NCBI GenBank assembly: GCA_963716125.1
Contig: OY970294.1
Coordinates: 868,001 to 932,000 of the forward strand
Direction: 5' to 3'
Length of the DNA stretch: 64,000 nt
Source: Acidiluteibacter sp963716125
GTDB taxonomy: Bacteria; Bacteroidota; Bacteroidia; Flavobacteriales_E; Vicingaceae
Each line of letters starts with the position of its first letter. The stretch's first letter is position 1. Below, one piece after another: positions 28,922 through 38,281 of the stretch. A model generated the notes under the pieces. It had not been told where the DNA came from. It saw only the letters and a program-made list of their open reading frames with translations, and made no database searches. Both the position numbers and the translations under genes were made by a program.

Positions 28922-30178
28922 ATGTACCCATTTAGAAAACTTAAAAATATACTATTCATTTTTGTTCTTTTGAATTCTGTTAGTTTACAATCGTGTGCTA
29001 ATCAAATGGAGAAAAATAACCAAAATATATCAACTGCTATAGCTACGGAAGTTGATTCAATAAAAAATGAAGCTATTTTAAAATTGGGAGCAGCTAGAAT
29101 AGAGGCTTATATTGATTTATTAAAAAATAAAAAGGTTGGCTTCGTTGGTAATCATAGCAGTATGATTGGAACTACCAATGTGGTAGATACTTTGTTGAGT
29201 TTAGGTATTGATATTGCAAAAATTTATAGCCCTGAGCATGGTTTTAGAGGAACAGCAGATGCAGGTGAAAAAGTAAATTCTTCTGTAGATGAAAAAACCG
29301 GTTTACCGATTTTTTCATTGTATGGCGACAATAAAAAGCCATCTGTTGAAATGCTTAAAGGGATTGATTTAATCGTTTTTGATATACAAGATGTAGGAGC
29401 TCGTTTTTACACTTATATTTCTACTTTGCATTATGTGATGGAAGCATGTGCAGAGCAAAAAATTCCTGTAATTGTTTTAGACCGTCCCAATCCAAATGGT
29501 TATTATATAGATGGGCCAATTTTAGAAGAAAAATATAAATCCTTTGTGGGAATGCACCCAATACCTGTGGTTCACGGAATGACGATTGGAGAATATGCTC
29601 AAATGATAAATGGAGAGAAATGGTTGAATAATAAATTACAGACCGATTTGCAAGTAATTAAAATGGAGAATTATACACATTTTTTTCGCTATGATTTGCC
29701 TCAAGCTCCTTCTCCCAATTTGCCTAATATGGATGCCGTTTATTTGTACCCTTCTTTATGCTTTTTAGAAGGCACACCTATTTCTGTAGGAAGAGGAACT
29801 GAAAAACCATTTCAACAATTTGGACATCCATCCTTTAAAAATTACTCCTTTGTGTTTACCCCAAAACCAATGTTTGGCGCTAAAGATCCAAAACTAAATG
29901 GAGAAAAGTGTTATGGACAATTATTGTCTGATGCTGCTAAGGAGATAAAAACTAATGGACAGATCAACTTGGAATGGTTGATTGAAAGTTACAATCAATA
30001 TGAACCCAAAGAGAAATTTTTTACTAATTTCTTCAATTTGTTAGCAGGTAATAATACGCTTCAACAACAAATAAAGGCAGGAAAAACAGCAATTGAAATT
30101 CATGATAGTTGGAAAAATGGATTAGATAAATTTCAAACAGAAGTAAGAAGTAAGTATTTATTGTATGAAGATTTTTAA
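28922..30178 (+). CDS. namZ: Exo-beta-N-acetylmuramidase NamZ (DUF1343) lipoprotein
   Basis: This 418-residue protein has a lipoprotein signal peptide with lipobox cysteine Cys25 (LQSC). The DUF1343 domain runs from about 55 to 418: 'VGFVGNHSSM', 'YSPEHGFRG' with Glu105 as the likely catalytic acid, 'DIQDVGARFYTYI', 'VLDRPNPNG' and 'VVHGMTIGEYA'. NamZ enzymes remove N-acetylmuramic acid from the non-reducing end of peptidoglycan fragments for cell-wall recycling. It is transcribed divergently from the permease gene and converges with the T9SS gene 4 bases downstream. Confidence 0.93.
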   Translation: MYPFRKLKNILFIFVLLNSVSLQSCANQMEKNNQNISTAIATEVDSIKNEAILKLGAARIEAYIDLLKNKKVGFVGNHSSMIGTTNVVDTLLSLGIDIAKIYSPEHGFRGTADAGEKVNSSVDEKTGLPIFSLYGDNKKPSVEMLKGIDLIVFDIQDVGARFYTYISTLHYVMEACAEQKIPVIVLDRPNPNGYYIDGPILEEKYKSFVGMHPIPVVHGMTIGEYAQMINGEKWLNNKLQTDLQVIKMENYTHFFRYDLPQAPSPNLPNMDAVYLYPSLCFLEGTPISVGRGTEKPFQQFGHPSFKNYSFVFTPKPMFGAKDPKLNGEKCYGQLLSDAAKEIKTNGQINLEWLIESYNQYEPKEKFFTNFFNLLAGNNTLQQQIKAGKTAIEIHDSWKNGLDKFQTEVRSKYLLYEDF

Positions 30179-30182
30179 ATAC

Positions 30183-32603
30183 CTAATCTGTTCCAAATAA
30201 ACTAACGGAGCTATTTGTAGATAGAACTTCTCCACTAAAAAGGCTTATTGTAAAGGTGCAAAAATAAGTACCATCATTACCCATTTTTCCATTTCTAAAT
30301 CGACCATCCCAAGGAGTATTTTCGCCTTCAAAAACTATTTCTCCCCAACGATTAAAAATAGTCATTTGATAAGTCTGAATATCCTTTCCAAAAGGATAAA
30401 AATTATCATTAATTCCATCTCCATTTGGAGTAAATACATTTGGAATTATTAGGGGAGAAGCTAGAATTGTTAGATTAACTGTGTCATTAAATTCGCATCC
30501 ATCAGCTGAAATCATATTGATTAATACCGGATAAATACCTGGCACTTTAAAAGCGTATTCAATACTATCTTTTGTGAAGATGACTCCTCTCTCTAAATCC
30601 CATTTAATTGAAATGGCAGAGGTACTATAATTTCGAAAATAAATATTTTCTTGGGTAAAAGCGGTATTCTTTGAAATAGAATAATCAAATACTAATTCAG
30701 GAAAATGATTAATATTTATACTGTCTCTTATCTTATTACATTCGCCATTAACTTCCAACCAATAAAGCCCTTTATCTTTCACAGTTATAGTAGAAGTGGT
30801 CATCCCATTCGACCATAAATAGTTTTCTTGCTGAACTTTTGTGCTTAGTTCAATAGAGTCATTCGGACAAATAGTTGTATCGTTTCCAATAGAAAATGCT
30901 GATAATCTAGGTTTATATTTTAAATAGATAGAATCACGAATTACACCGCACTTGCTGCCATATTCCAACCAATATAACCCTGTATCTTTTACTGTAATTT
31001 GAGCAGTTGTATCTGAGTTTGACCATAAATAATTACTAAGTGAACTATTGTTTTTTAGAATAATGGAATCACCTTCACAAAAAGAAGAATCTGCACCTAA
31101 ATTAAGTAAATCTTGATTGAAATATTCCACTAAAACAGTATCTCTTAAAGTGTCGCAGGCAGAAATAGTTGCCAACCAATACAAGCCACTTTTATTTACT
31201 GTAATTGAGGCAGTTTTGGCACCTGTGCTCCAAAAATAATTATCAAAAACTGAATTTTCATCTTTTAAAATAAGAGAAGATTGGTCGCAAATAATCGTAT
31301 CATTACCAAGGTTGGGAGAAGTAGAGTTTTTAAAATAACTACAAAGTGTAGTATTGCTAATATTTAATTGATTGACTGCATATTGTTCATTGTTTACTAA
31401 GAAAGAATTATTATTACTAACTGCTACAGGAGTTTTGCTAATTCGGCTAATTGTATCTATGGTATAATTTGGAGTAAATGATGAGTCAGGACAATTTATC
31501 AACGACAAAGTATCATTAAATTTTAAAATATCTAATTGAGGTACAAGTACTAAAGAGTTGTTACCGCAACTTATAATATTTTCGTTTTTATCTTCATAAA
31601 AGTCAGAAATTTGAATACCTGAGAAGTTTAGACCACTGTTAAATTCTTTGTATTTAACTAGAGTTCCATCAATAGGATTTACTTCTAAAAATCCATTATT
31701 TGCTGTGGAGTTATTAATTCCTGAAAAAATAAGATTTCCATTTTTACGTTTTAAACCTGATGAAGTAGAAAAAGTATTAAAATTGGTGATACTCCATCTC
31801 ACAGAACCATTTTTATTCAGCATTAAATAATTAATTGGGTCTGCACCTGCATTATCTCTATTATAAAAAACATAACCTAAATTTGTTTCAATACCTTTTG
31901 CAGGATTAATTCTACCATTGTAACTATTCATCCACTGAATATTTCCAGAACTATCAATTTTAACAAAAGTAGTGCTCATACTAAATAAAGTACCACCATC
32001 AGAAGTTGCTAACATAAATCCATAATGCCATGAAAAGAAATCATAAGATTTAGCCCAAACAATTGAGCCATTTGAATTTAATTTTATTATGTTTGGTCTC
32101 GATACAGGTCCTGCAGTATTCGTATTGTAATTGATGTAAATATAATAGTCATTATTTGGTGAAACATCAATAGAGTAAGTATAGCAGCTGTAATTTGAAG
32201 TGTTAGAGAACTTTTTAAAGAAATTTATATTTCCATTAGCATTTAAGCTGATTAAAAATGGTGTTTTTACGCTAATAGCACTCAAATAGCCTGTGATTAA
32301 AATATTGCTTTGTTGATCTATAGCCAGATCTGCAAATAGAATGTCATTTTGATGTGTAAATTCTTTAGACCAAATTATCTCACCGCAAGCATCATATTGA
32401 ACAATAAGCAAACTTTTAGTTTTTAAATCGTTTTCTGTGCTAACTACGATTACTGATTTCCCATCACTTAATCCAATTATTTGAGGGTTTTTGATTGAAG
32501 TTCGTGAAATGTTTGAAGTCTGTTTCACAAATAAATCTTGTGCAAAAATACATTGCGCTAGAATCAAGCAAAGTAATAAGAGTGAAGACTTTTTAATCAT
32601 CAA
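30183..32603 (-). CDS. Secreted protein with T9SS type B (gliding-associated) C-terminal domain
   Basis: This 806-residue protein has a signal peptide (1-21) and an N-terminal region of repeated beta strands resembling a propeller (about 22-430). Three related units of about 65 residues follow, each with 'ITVxxxGLYWL' and a 'CDTLRD/CGVIRDS/CNKIRDS' ending, then a PKD-like domain. The C-terminus is 'IPNVFTPNGDGINDNF' with 'IFNRWGEIVFEG', 'WDGRFRNGKMGNDGTY', the type B sorting domain. Such proteins are exported through the T9SS and attached at the surface, often for adhesion. Cys in each repeat suggests disulfides. No catalytic motif is seen. Confidence 0.92.
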   Translation of the reverse strand: MMIKKSSLLLLCLILAQCIFAQDLFVKQTSNISRTSIKNPQIIGLSDGKSVIVVSTENDLKTKSLLIVQYDACGEIIWSKEFTHQNDILFADLAIDQQSNILITGYLSAISVKTPFLISLNANGNINFFKKFSNTSNYSCYTYSIDVSPNNDYYIYINYNTNTAGPVSRPNIIKLNSNGSIVWAKSYDFFSWHYGFMLATSDGGTLFSMSTTFVKIDSSGNIQWMNSYNGRINPAKGIETNLGYVFYNRDNAGADPINYLMLNKNGSVRWSITNFNTFSTSSGLKRKNGNLIFSGINNSTANNGFLEVNPIDGTLVKYKEFNSGLNFSGIQISDFYEDKNENIISCGNNSLVLVPQLDILKFNDTLSLINCPDSSFTPNYTIDTISRISKTPVAVSNNNSFLVNNEQYAVNQLNISNTTLCSYFKNSTSPNLGNDTIICDQSSLILKDENSVFDNYFWSTGAKTASITVNKSGLYWLATISACDTLRDTVLVEYFNQDLLNLGADSSFCEGDSIILKNNSSLSNYLWSNSDTTAQITVKDTGLYWLEYGSKCGVIRDSIYLKYKPRLSAFSIGNDTTICPNDSIELSTKVQQENYLWSNGMTTSTITVKDKGLYWLEVNGECNKIRDSININHFPELVFDYSISKNTAFTQENIYFRNYSTSAISIKWDLERGVIFTKDSIEYAFKVPGIYPVLINMISADGCEFNDTVNLTILASPLIIPNVFTPNGDGINDNFYPFGKDIQTYQMTIFNRWGEIVFEGENTPWDGRFRNGKMGNDGTYFCTFTISLFSGEVLSTNSSVSLFGTD

Positions 32604-32731
32604 TTTAAAGACACAAAATTACGTGAAAGGTTGCTTAAAGATAAGATTAAAAAAATCCGTATTTTTAGGATGAATTTATTAGTGTCAAAAAATAATAACA
32701 TGACTTCATTTTTTAATAAATACTTTGTAAT

Positions 32732-33439
32732 ATGAAAATTAGCCTTGCAACAATCATTTTATTTTTTATAGGAACATCTTTTATAAAAGATTATGGGGCT
32801 AAGTATAATTATAAAACAGTTTGTGCTATTGTTGCTAATAAATATGAAGGGAATATTTCACAAGAAGAATTATTAAATAATTCTTCTTTACAATTAAAAC
32901 CAAACGTAGGTAGAATTATTGGATATGAAGTTAATATGCAATCTTATTCTAGAGTAAGTCGAGCAAAAGTAAATGGGTCTGATTTTAATTCTTCTACTAT
33001 TAATGTTTTAAAAAAAGAGAAAGTTAAAAGTATTAATTTCTCAAATATTTTTGCGCTAATTGAAAATGATACAATTCTTCTTAATCCTATAATTTTAAAA
33101 GTGGGAACATCTAGTAATAGTGAAATCATATCAGATTTCTGTGTTTCTCTATTAATGGACAAACCATTTGAAATAGAATGTAAAAAAAGTAGTCCCCAAA
33201 ATATAAATTTGTTAAGAGGATTCTATAATGGAAAATTTTTAAGACCGATTAAAGGAACAATCACATATTTTGATAATGGAAAACCTGTTGTGAAAAATGT
33301 AGATTTTAAATCTGATTATTTTATGGAAGTTGTGGCAATTGCAAAAGTATATTCTTGGATAAATATTACAAATTTAATTTTTGAAAAGGACAATCGCAGA
33401 ATAAATGGAACTCCAATACAATTAACAGTGGTTGAGTAA
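32732..33439 (+). CDS. Secreted protein with GldM C-terminal-like strands
   Basis: This 235-residue protein has a hydrophobic N-terminal segment (about 1-18) that reads as a signal peptide. The body has two similar halves: 'GYEVNMQSYSRVSRAKVNGSDFNSS' with 'INFSNIFALIENDTILLNP', and 'FLRPIKGTITYFDNGKP' with 'WINITNLIFEKDNRRINGTP'. This pattern resembles the C-terminal Ig-like domains of the gliding motor protein GldM, but the similarity is by eye only and no GldM N-terminus is present. Function is unknown. Confidence 0.6.
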   Translation: MKISLATIILFFIGTSFIKDYGAKYNYKTVCAIVANKYEGNISQEELLNNSSLQLKPNVGRIIGYEVNMQSYSRVSRAKVNGSDFNSSTINVLKKEKVKSINFSNIFALIENDTILLNPIILKVGTSSNSEIISDFCVSLLMDKPFEIECKKSSPQNINLLRGFYNGKFLRPIKGTITYFDNGKPVVKNVDFKSDYFMEVVAIAKVYSWINITNLIFEKDNRRINGTPIQLTVVE

Positions 33440-33444
33440 ATCTT

Positions 33445-34029
33445 TTAATCCATTATAAATGTAACTCCTATTGATGGGACAATTCCTGAATACAAATTGT
33501 TAGAGTTTTTTGACGTAATATTTTTAGTGCTTAAATAAGGGATGGTGAGTTCAATACCAAATTTATCGTTAAAAAAGTAATTGCCACCAATTCCTATATT
33601 TAAAATAGATATTCCACCACTCAACTCCTCATGTTTGACATTGTGTAAGTTTTCATTATTGGCATCATACTTTATGGTTCCAAGCCCAAAACCAATTTCA
33701 CCAAATATTCTATATTTTTCTTTATTCAAAAAATTATTTCTCAATGTGGGAATAAAAGCATAAGAATTATAATAAGATTTGACATCTCCAATTCTTAAAC
33801 CGTTTAAAGCGGCATAAGAAAAGTTTAAATCAATAGATGTTTTATCAGAAATGAAATAACCAATGGATGGATTTAATACGAAACCATTAATGCCTGAATC
33901 AAAACCATCTGCATAACCGAAAAGCGGCATGCCGGAAACTGTTAGTTTTAAATCATTCTTTTTTGTTTGGCTAAAGCTATTGGTGATTCCTATTAATAGA
34001 AAAACACTCATTAAAAGTAATTTTTTCAT
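33445..34029 (-). CDS. Outer-membrane beta-barrel protein (OmpX/porin-like)
   Basis: This 194-residue protein has a signal peptide (1-20, ending 'NSFSQ') and alternating hydrophobic strands through the rest: 'IGYFISDKTSIDLNFSYAAL', 'FGEIGFGLGTIKYDA', 'IGIGGNYFFNDKFGIELTIPYL', and an end 'GIVPSIGVTFIMD'. This is a small eight-stranded barrel of the common Bacteroidota porin-like family. Its function is not predictable. It converges with the preceding gene (5-base gap). Confidence 0.8.
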   Translation of the reverse strand: MKKLLLMSVFLLIGITNSFSQTKKNDLKLTVSGMPLFGYADGFDSGINGFVLNPSIGYFISDKTSIDLNFSYAALNGLRIGDVKSYYNSYAFIPTLRNNFLNKEKYRIFGEIGFGLGTIKYDANNENLHNVKHEELSGGISILNIGIGGNYFFNDKFGIELTIPYLSTKNITSKNSNNLYSGIVPSIGVTFIMD

Positions 34030-34338
34030 AACACTAAAGTTTTATTGTTTTAACGTCTTTATTTATGGATTGTTGCTTAGTTGTTAAATTGTTGTTTTGT
34101 AGAAGTTTAGTATGTTATAAATGCTTTTTTTGGATATTGTTTTATGTATCAAATCAGCATTGGATTAAAAACAATAAGCACTTTTGACCCTTTAAATATA
34201 CCAACTTTTTTTCTAAAATTAAGAATTTCACCCAAATGGGTGGGTTGTAAAAATCTTTATTGCAGTAGGTTTGTTGAAAGTTTTTAAAACTAAAGGAAAT
34301 ATAGAATTTTTTTAAATATTTATTAATAATTAAACAGA
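34030..34338. other. Divergent intergenic region with promoter and operator-like palindrome
   Basis: This is 309 bases of AT-rich sequence between the barrel gene (minus) and the beta-helix gene (plus). The only clear signals are the palindrome and promoter at 34229-34273, listed separately. No ORF or RNA gene is seen in the rest. Confidence 0.6.
34229..34273 (+). promoter_or_regulatory. Promoter with adjacent perfect palindrome
   Basis: TTG (34245-34247), an 18-base spacer and TAGGTTTG (34266-34273) fit the Bacteroidota -33/-7 promoter. Immediately upstream lies the perfect palindrome CACCCA-AA-TGGGTG (34229-34242), two bases before the -33 element, a position suited to an activator or repressor. 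It drives the beta-helix gene 66 bases downstream. Confidence 0.7.
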
Positions 34339-35847
34339 ATGAAAGCTATAAATAAAATAGGATTAATAGTCCTTTGTTTCTTACTAATGGGAAACTTAAG
34401 TCAAGGACAGATTACATTGAAGAATTTAAAAAATGCGGTTAACAATACGATTGATAACGCTACCTCATTAACAGGGTCAAATTCACCAGAATCGTCAACT
34501 GCAAGTGATAATCAATCATCGAATTCCGCATCTACATCAAGCTCAAAATCTGCAGGATCGAAATCAATAAGTAGTGCTAATATTCCTAATACGTCGCCTA
34601 TTTTTGCCAATAGTGGTCGAGAATGGTATATAAGTGCAACTAATGGTTCAGGACAGTCAGGCAAAAAAGAGCAGCCAGCTAGAGATATTGGGAATATAAT
34701 TCAGCATTTAAAACCTAATGACATTATTTACATTGCGGGAGGAACTTATTTGAGTAAAGGAGGAAGAGGTTCAGATGAAATTAATGTGCCTGTTAAAATT
34801 TATGGTGGTTATGATGAATTATTTACAAAAAGAGATCCTTGGGGAGTAACTAAAACTGTATTTGCTGGAACCAATGAGTATATGAAGTTAACTTCGCCTA
34901 GGCTGTATATTCGTACAGATCAACAAAGAGAAAGTGATGGACAATTATCCACTGGTTCAGAAATTATAGTGGATGGTATTGTTTTTGACAATGGTCCTCG
35001 AAATAGATACCATGAAGACAAAGGATTAGCAATTAGAAGACAAGCAAGTCCAAACTCTGGAAACAATCCAAGTCCTGAGTCAGGTGGCGTAGTAATTGTT
35101 GCAAGCAAATACACTAATGTAACTGTAAAAAATTGTGTAGTAATGAATACGGCACCAACAGAAGGAGCGATATCTGTTCGTATTTTTCATGCGGCAACAG
35201 GTATAATTGAAAATAACCTAAGTGTTAATAATACAGGTTATGGCATCCATATTCGATCTGGTTATACAGGATCTGACGCTAGCCTTGTTCCTAAATTTAT
35301 TGTTCGAAATAACACATCACTTTTTAATTGGAAACATGATGCTGTAGCAAGTTATGGTGGAGATGCCTTAGCTATTGATAAATATTTAACTGCAACAATA
35401 GAAAACAATGTATTTGGTTTTGGCCATATGGGAGGAGTTTATAATAAAGGATCTAAAATACTATTGAATAATAATTTATTTACTGGCAATAGCAAGTATG
35501 ATTATAAGGAAATCAATGATAAAATGAAAGTTGAATACATTTTAGATGAATCCTCTTTATTAGATCAGAATAGTGCAGGAAATAAAGCAATGATGATTAA
35601 AATACCTGTAGGTAATAGATGGGCTCAAATTTATGGTTCACGAGTTGAGGTAACTAGAGAAGAGGTAGATGCAGCCGTAAGTGCAAGTAATTCAGGAGCC
35701 AATCAATTGAGAAGTATGCTAGGATTAAACTTGCAAGCAGCAGGAACTAGTATAGATGCAGAAATTTTCTTACCAAAAATTGAGTTGGATGAAGCTTTGC
35801 CTGTAGGAGGTCTTCCTTGGGATGGGAAAGGTTGTCAAAAACCTTAA
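34339..35847 (+). CDS. Secreted right-handed beta-helix protein
   Basis: This 502-residue protein has a signal peptide (1-23). A Ser/Thr-rich linker (about 43-85) leads into a DUF1565-like beta-helix entry ('WYISATNGSGQSGKKEQPARDIGNII', 'IYIAGGTYLSKGG', 'KIYGGYDE'). Stacked coils with Asn ladders run to about 400 ('VKNCVVMNT', 'IENNLSVNN', 'VRNNTSLFNW', 'IENNVFGFG', 'LNNNLFTGN'). Such proteins bind or cleave polysaccharides, but no lyase catalytic set is evident. No T9SS domain is present. It has its own regulated-looking promoter and a strong terminator. Confidence 0.85.
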   Translation: MKAINKIGLIVLCFLLMGNLSQGQITLKNLKNAVNNTIDNATSLTGSNSPESSTASDNQSSNSASTSSSKSAGSKSISSANIPNTSPIFANSGREWYISATNGSGQSGKKEQPARDIGNIIQHLKPNDIIYIAGGTYLSKGGRGSDEINVPVKIYGGYDELFTKRDPWGVTKTVFAGTNEYMKLTSPRLYIRTDQQRESDGQLSTGSEIIVDGIVFDNGPRNRYHEDKGLAIRRQASPNSGNNPSPESGGVVIVASKYTNVTVKNCVVMNTAPTEGAISVRIFHAATGIIENNLSVNNTGYGIHIRSGYTGSDASLVPKFIVRNNTSLFNWKHDAVASYGGDALAIDKYLTATIENNVFGFGHMGGVYNKGSKILLNNNLFTGNSKYDYKEINDKMKVEYILDESSLLDQNSAGNKAMMIKIPVGNRWAQIYGSRVEVTREEVDAAVSASNSGANQLRSMLGLNLQAAGTSIDAEIFLPKIELDEALPVGGLPWDGKGCQKP

Positions 35848-35935
35848 GGGAATGTATCAATTATATAGAATAAGACATTAATTTATTCTATCAAAAATTG
35901 TTTTTTCATAAAATTAATAGATGTTATTGATTTTG

Positions 35936-35968
35936 ATCTTCTGAGGCTAGTCCTCAGAAGATTTTTTT
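35936..35968 (+). terminator. Rho-independent terminator of beta-helix gene
   Basis: A perfect 11-bp stem ATCTTCTGAGG/CCTCAGAAGAT with a 5-base loop is followed by seven T. It overlaps the 3' end of the converging DUF3124 gene. Confidence 0.9.
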
Positions 35969-36554
35969 ATTTATTGCTTATAGAAACACCTTGTGTGGAA
36001 AATGAGATACCTTGTTGCCCATTGGTCGAAATCATAATGCCTTCAAAAATTGGCTCAACTAAAGGACTGGCTGCAGCCCAAAAAATAACAAAATTAGCGC
36101 CTGTGCCACCTGTCATATCTGTTTCTTCAATAACATATTCGATTGACTCCATGGGATTTAATTCAATAGGCTTTTTTAGAAATCGTTTTGTTCTCTTTCC
36201 TGCTGAATTATAATAATCTACATTAGAGATAAATATTTTATGTTTAAAGCTTGTATTTCTTAAGCTCAAAGTTGCAGTTAAATTAAACCGTATATGTTTG
36301 GTTTCGCTATAGATATCAGAGTAAATCGGAACGTAAGTGGTGTCGTACAACGCTAGATTATTGGGAATATTTTCAACTTCACTTGCTTCAAATTTATCCT
36401 TTCCTTGTGGATCTAGGTTTTGACTTTTCTCCATGCAAGAGTTTAAAAGAAATATTCCACAAAGAGCTATAAAACAAGGAAATATGCTTAGTTTTTTCAA
36501 AAAACTACTTAATGAGTTGATAGATAGATTAATTTTAAAAAGGAAGGTTTGCAT
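35967..36554 (-). CDS. DUF3124 lipoprotein
   Basis: This 195-residue protein has a signal segment ending in lipobox-like 'LLNSC' (Cys40). The DUF3124 body follows: 'YVPIYSDIYSETKHIRFNLTATLSLRNTSFKHKIFISNVDYY', 'PIELNPMESIEYVIEE' and 'ANFVIFWAAASPLVEPIFEGIM'. DUF3124 proteins are small periplasmic lipoproteins of unknown function. An internal start nearer the hydrophobic segment is possible because the signal region is long. Confidence 0.8.
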   Translation of the reverse strand: MQTFLFKINLSINSLSSFLKKLSIFPCFIALCGIFLLNSCMEKSQNLDPQGKDKFEASEVENIPNNLALYDTTYVPIYSDIYSETKHIRFNLTATLSLRNTSFKHKIFISNVDYYNSAGKRTKRFLKKPIELNPMESIEYVIEETDMTGGTGANFVIFWAAASPLVEPIFEGIMISTNGQQGISFSTQGVSISNK

Positions 36555-36708
36555 CGTTATAGGTATTTATATTCCTAATCAAATTTATAGATTAGACCAA
36601 TCAAAAATAGAGAATAAAAACTACATAAAGTGCTGCTTGTTTATTCTAAATTAATACAGTTGAAAAATTGAATCTTTCAAAAATTGAACTGTGCCATTAA
36701 AGTCGTTA

Positions 36709-37242
36709 TTAGAATATAATTGCATTGTTTTTTACATGTTTTACTTCTGTTTTTTTCCACTTCTCAGATGAAGATAAAAAATCGCAAACTTTATCTTGGT
36801 AAAAAACTTTAGGCCATAACTCTTTTTCAAAATCACAAATATTTTTATATGTGGTTTCTGAATGGATGATTAATCTATAAATAAATGTGTCTTTAGGCTC
36901 TCGATGATTATTAATAAGGTGACTTAAAGTGGTTGGCTCAATGTCCATGTCGTTTGCAAAGCCTTTTCTTTTTTCATATAGCGTGTCCACATAATTTTTT
37001 AGAAATTTTGGAAACAAAGGTTGATTAGAACATACAGGATTTTCTAAATATTCCTCCATTTGATATTTAAGTTGTAAAAGTTTAGGGGTTATAATATCCT
37101 TATCTTTTCTTTTTCTAAATCTCAATTCACGAGCTTTTATAATTGCCTCACGTTCTGATAATTTCTCTTTATTAGTTAGGTTGCGAGAATCAATTAAATA
37201 TTTAAAATCATTCAATTCTTTATTTATTGTTTTTTTATCCAT
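36709..37242 (-). CDS. XRE-like antitoxin of a GNAT/HTH pair
   Basis: This 177-residue protein has an N-terminal helical segment 'NKELNDFKYLIDSRN', a middle 'LLQLKYQMEEYLEN' and a C-terminal helix-turn-helix ('FANDMDIEPTTLSHLINNHREP', about 95-118). This layout, with the same N-terminal motif, recurs in Bacteroidota HTH proteins next to small acetyltransferases. Its ATG overlaps the corrected stop of the GNAT gene by 8 bases, so the two are translationally coupled. I infer that it is the DNA-binding antitoxin and autorepressor of the pair; this has not been shown for this gene. Confidence 0.6.
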   Translation of the reverse strand: MDKKTINKELNDFKYLIDSRNLTNKEKLSEREAIIKARELRFRKRKDKDIITPKLLQLKYQMEEYLENPVCSNQPLFPKFLKNYVDTLYEKRKGFANDMDIEPTTLSHLINNHREPKDTFIYRLIIHSETTYKNICDFEKELWPKVFYQDKVCDFLSSSEKWKKTEVKHVKNNAIIF

Positions 37243-37701
37243 GATCGTATTTTCTAATTAATTGAATTAATTCTACACCATCTATAAATAAGCTTTGTCC
37301 AGCCTCAAGCATTAAATATTTTTTTTTGTAATGTTCTTTCAATTTTATTTTTGGTAGGAGTGAAATACAAGCCCATTCACCAAATAAATTTTAGATTGTT
37401 TTCCAGCAAATGCAATTAAGCAACCAACTATATTGTTATATATTTTAGTTTTACCTCTATTTTCTTTAGAAACCACTAGTATTCTGATAGAAACTCTAGA
37501 TTCACTATTAATTGTCTCTAATGAGATTAAACCTAATATTTTATTTTTTTCTTTTATTTGGATTTTATAAATGTCATAATCTATTTCTTCTTTCCAATTG
37601 AACCAAAACCGACTTTTTGTGAAAGAACCGAAATCTTTCTCAACTATTGGGATAATTTCTATTTTGTGAGTTTCTCCCGATGAGGTTTCGATTGCAACCA
37701 T
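37235..37701 (-). pseudogene. GNAT-fold toxin-like acetyltransferase, two frameshifts
   Basis: The first 118 codons are open: MVAIETSSGETHKIEIIPIVEKDF... with an acetyl-CoA-binding-type segment 'ENRGKTKIYNNIVGCLIAFA'. The rest continues in two other frames as 'FTPTKNKI', then 'EHYKKKYLMLEAGQSLFIDGVELIQLIRKYDHG' and a stop at 37235. Removing one C near 37357 and one G near 37338 gives a normal protein of about 155 residues. The gene directly precedes and overlaps the HTH gene. Small GNAT enzymes paired with HTH proteins often acylate tRNA or protein targets as toxins. The breaks may be real inactivation or sequence errors. Confidence 0.65.
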
Positions 37702-37771
37702 TATTAAAAAAATAAAAAGTTTACCGATTTTGTAAACTAATCTTAATTAAAGTTGTGACTATTGTAATTTT

Positions 37772-38281
37772 TTATTCAACTCTTTGCAGGGCTTTAATAA
37801 TTATATCCTTTGTATTTTTAGTGTAATCATCTTTAATTGATTGGAGAGTAATTATTAATCTTTCAATATCTATTTCGTCATCTATAGGTTTTTGAATTTC
37901 TTTAAATATTTGATTTCTGTACAAAGAACTGTTCTTTGTTAGAATTGCAAGAGTTTCCATCGGATATTCTTGAAGAACCATAAAAAGCAATTTGTTAGAC
38001 CATTCTGAGAATTCAACATTGTTGCTGCAAGAAGGATGAAATGAGGCAAGAAAATCACCAGCTTGTATTAAATTTAATTTTTTTAAATTAACAGAGGTAC
38101 TTTTTAAAATTTCAAATGAACACCAGTAATTTACATAATTTGAATCAGGAGTTATAAGATGTGGATTATTTAATCTATAGATTTGATCGTCTTCAGACTC
38201 AAATGGGTCGGGCAACTGATTGTTTTGTCCTATCAATATGGAACAATTTATGAATGAGAAAATTATAAAAAATACTTTCAT
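37772..38281 (-). CDS. Orphan secreted protein
   Basis: The preferred start is ATG 38281, giving 169 residues with a clean signal peptide (MKVFFIIFSFINCSILIG). That ATG overlaps the stop of the upstream gene by 4 bases (ATGA), a typical coupled arrangement; an earlier start at 38308 lies inside that gene. The mature part is helical with 'WCSFEILKSTSVNLKKLNLIQAGDFLASFHPSC'. I do not recognise the family. The tight coupling to the next gene suggests a two-protein unit, perhaps toxin/immunity, but that is speculation. Confidence 0.55.
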   Translation of the reverse strand: MKVFFIIFSFINCSILIGQNNQLPDPFESEDDQIYRLNNPHLITPDSNYVNYWCSFEILKSTSVNLKKLNLIQAGDFLASFHPSCSNNVEFSEWSNKLLFMVLQEYPMETLAILTKNSSLYRNQIFKEIQKPIDDEIDIERLIITLQSIKDDYTKNTKDIIIKALQRVE

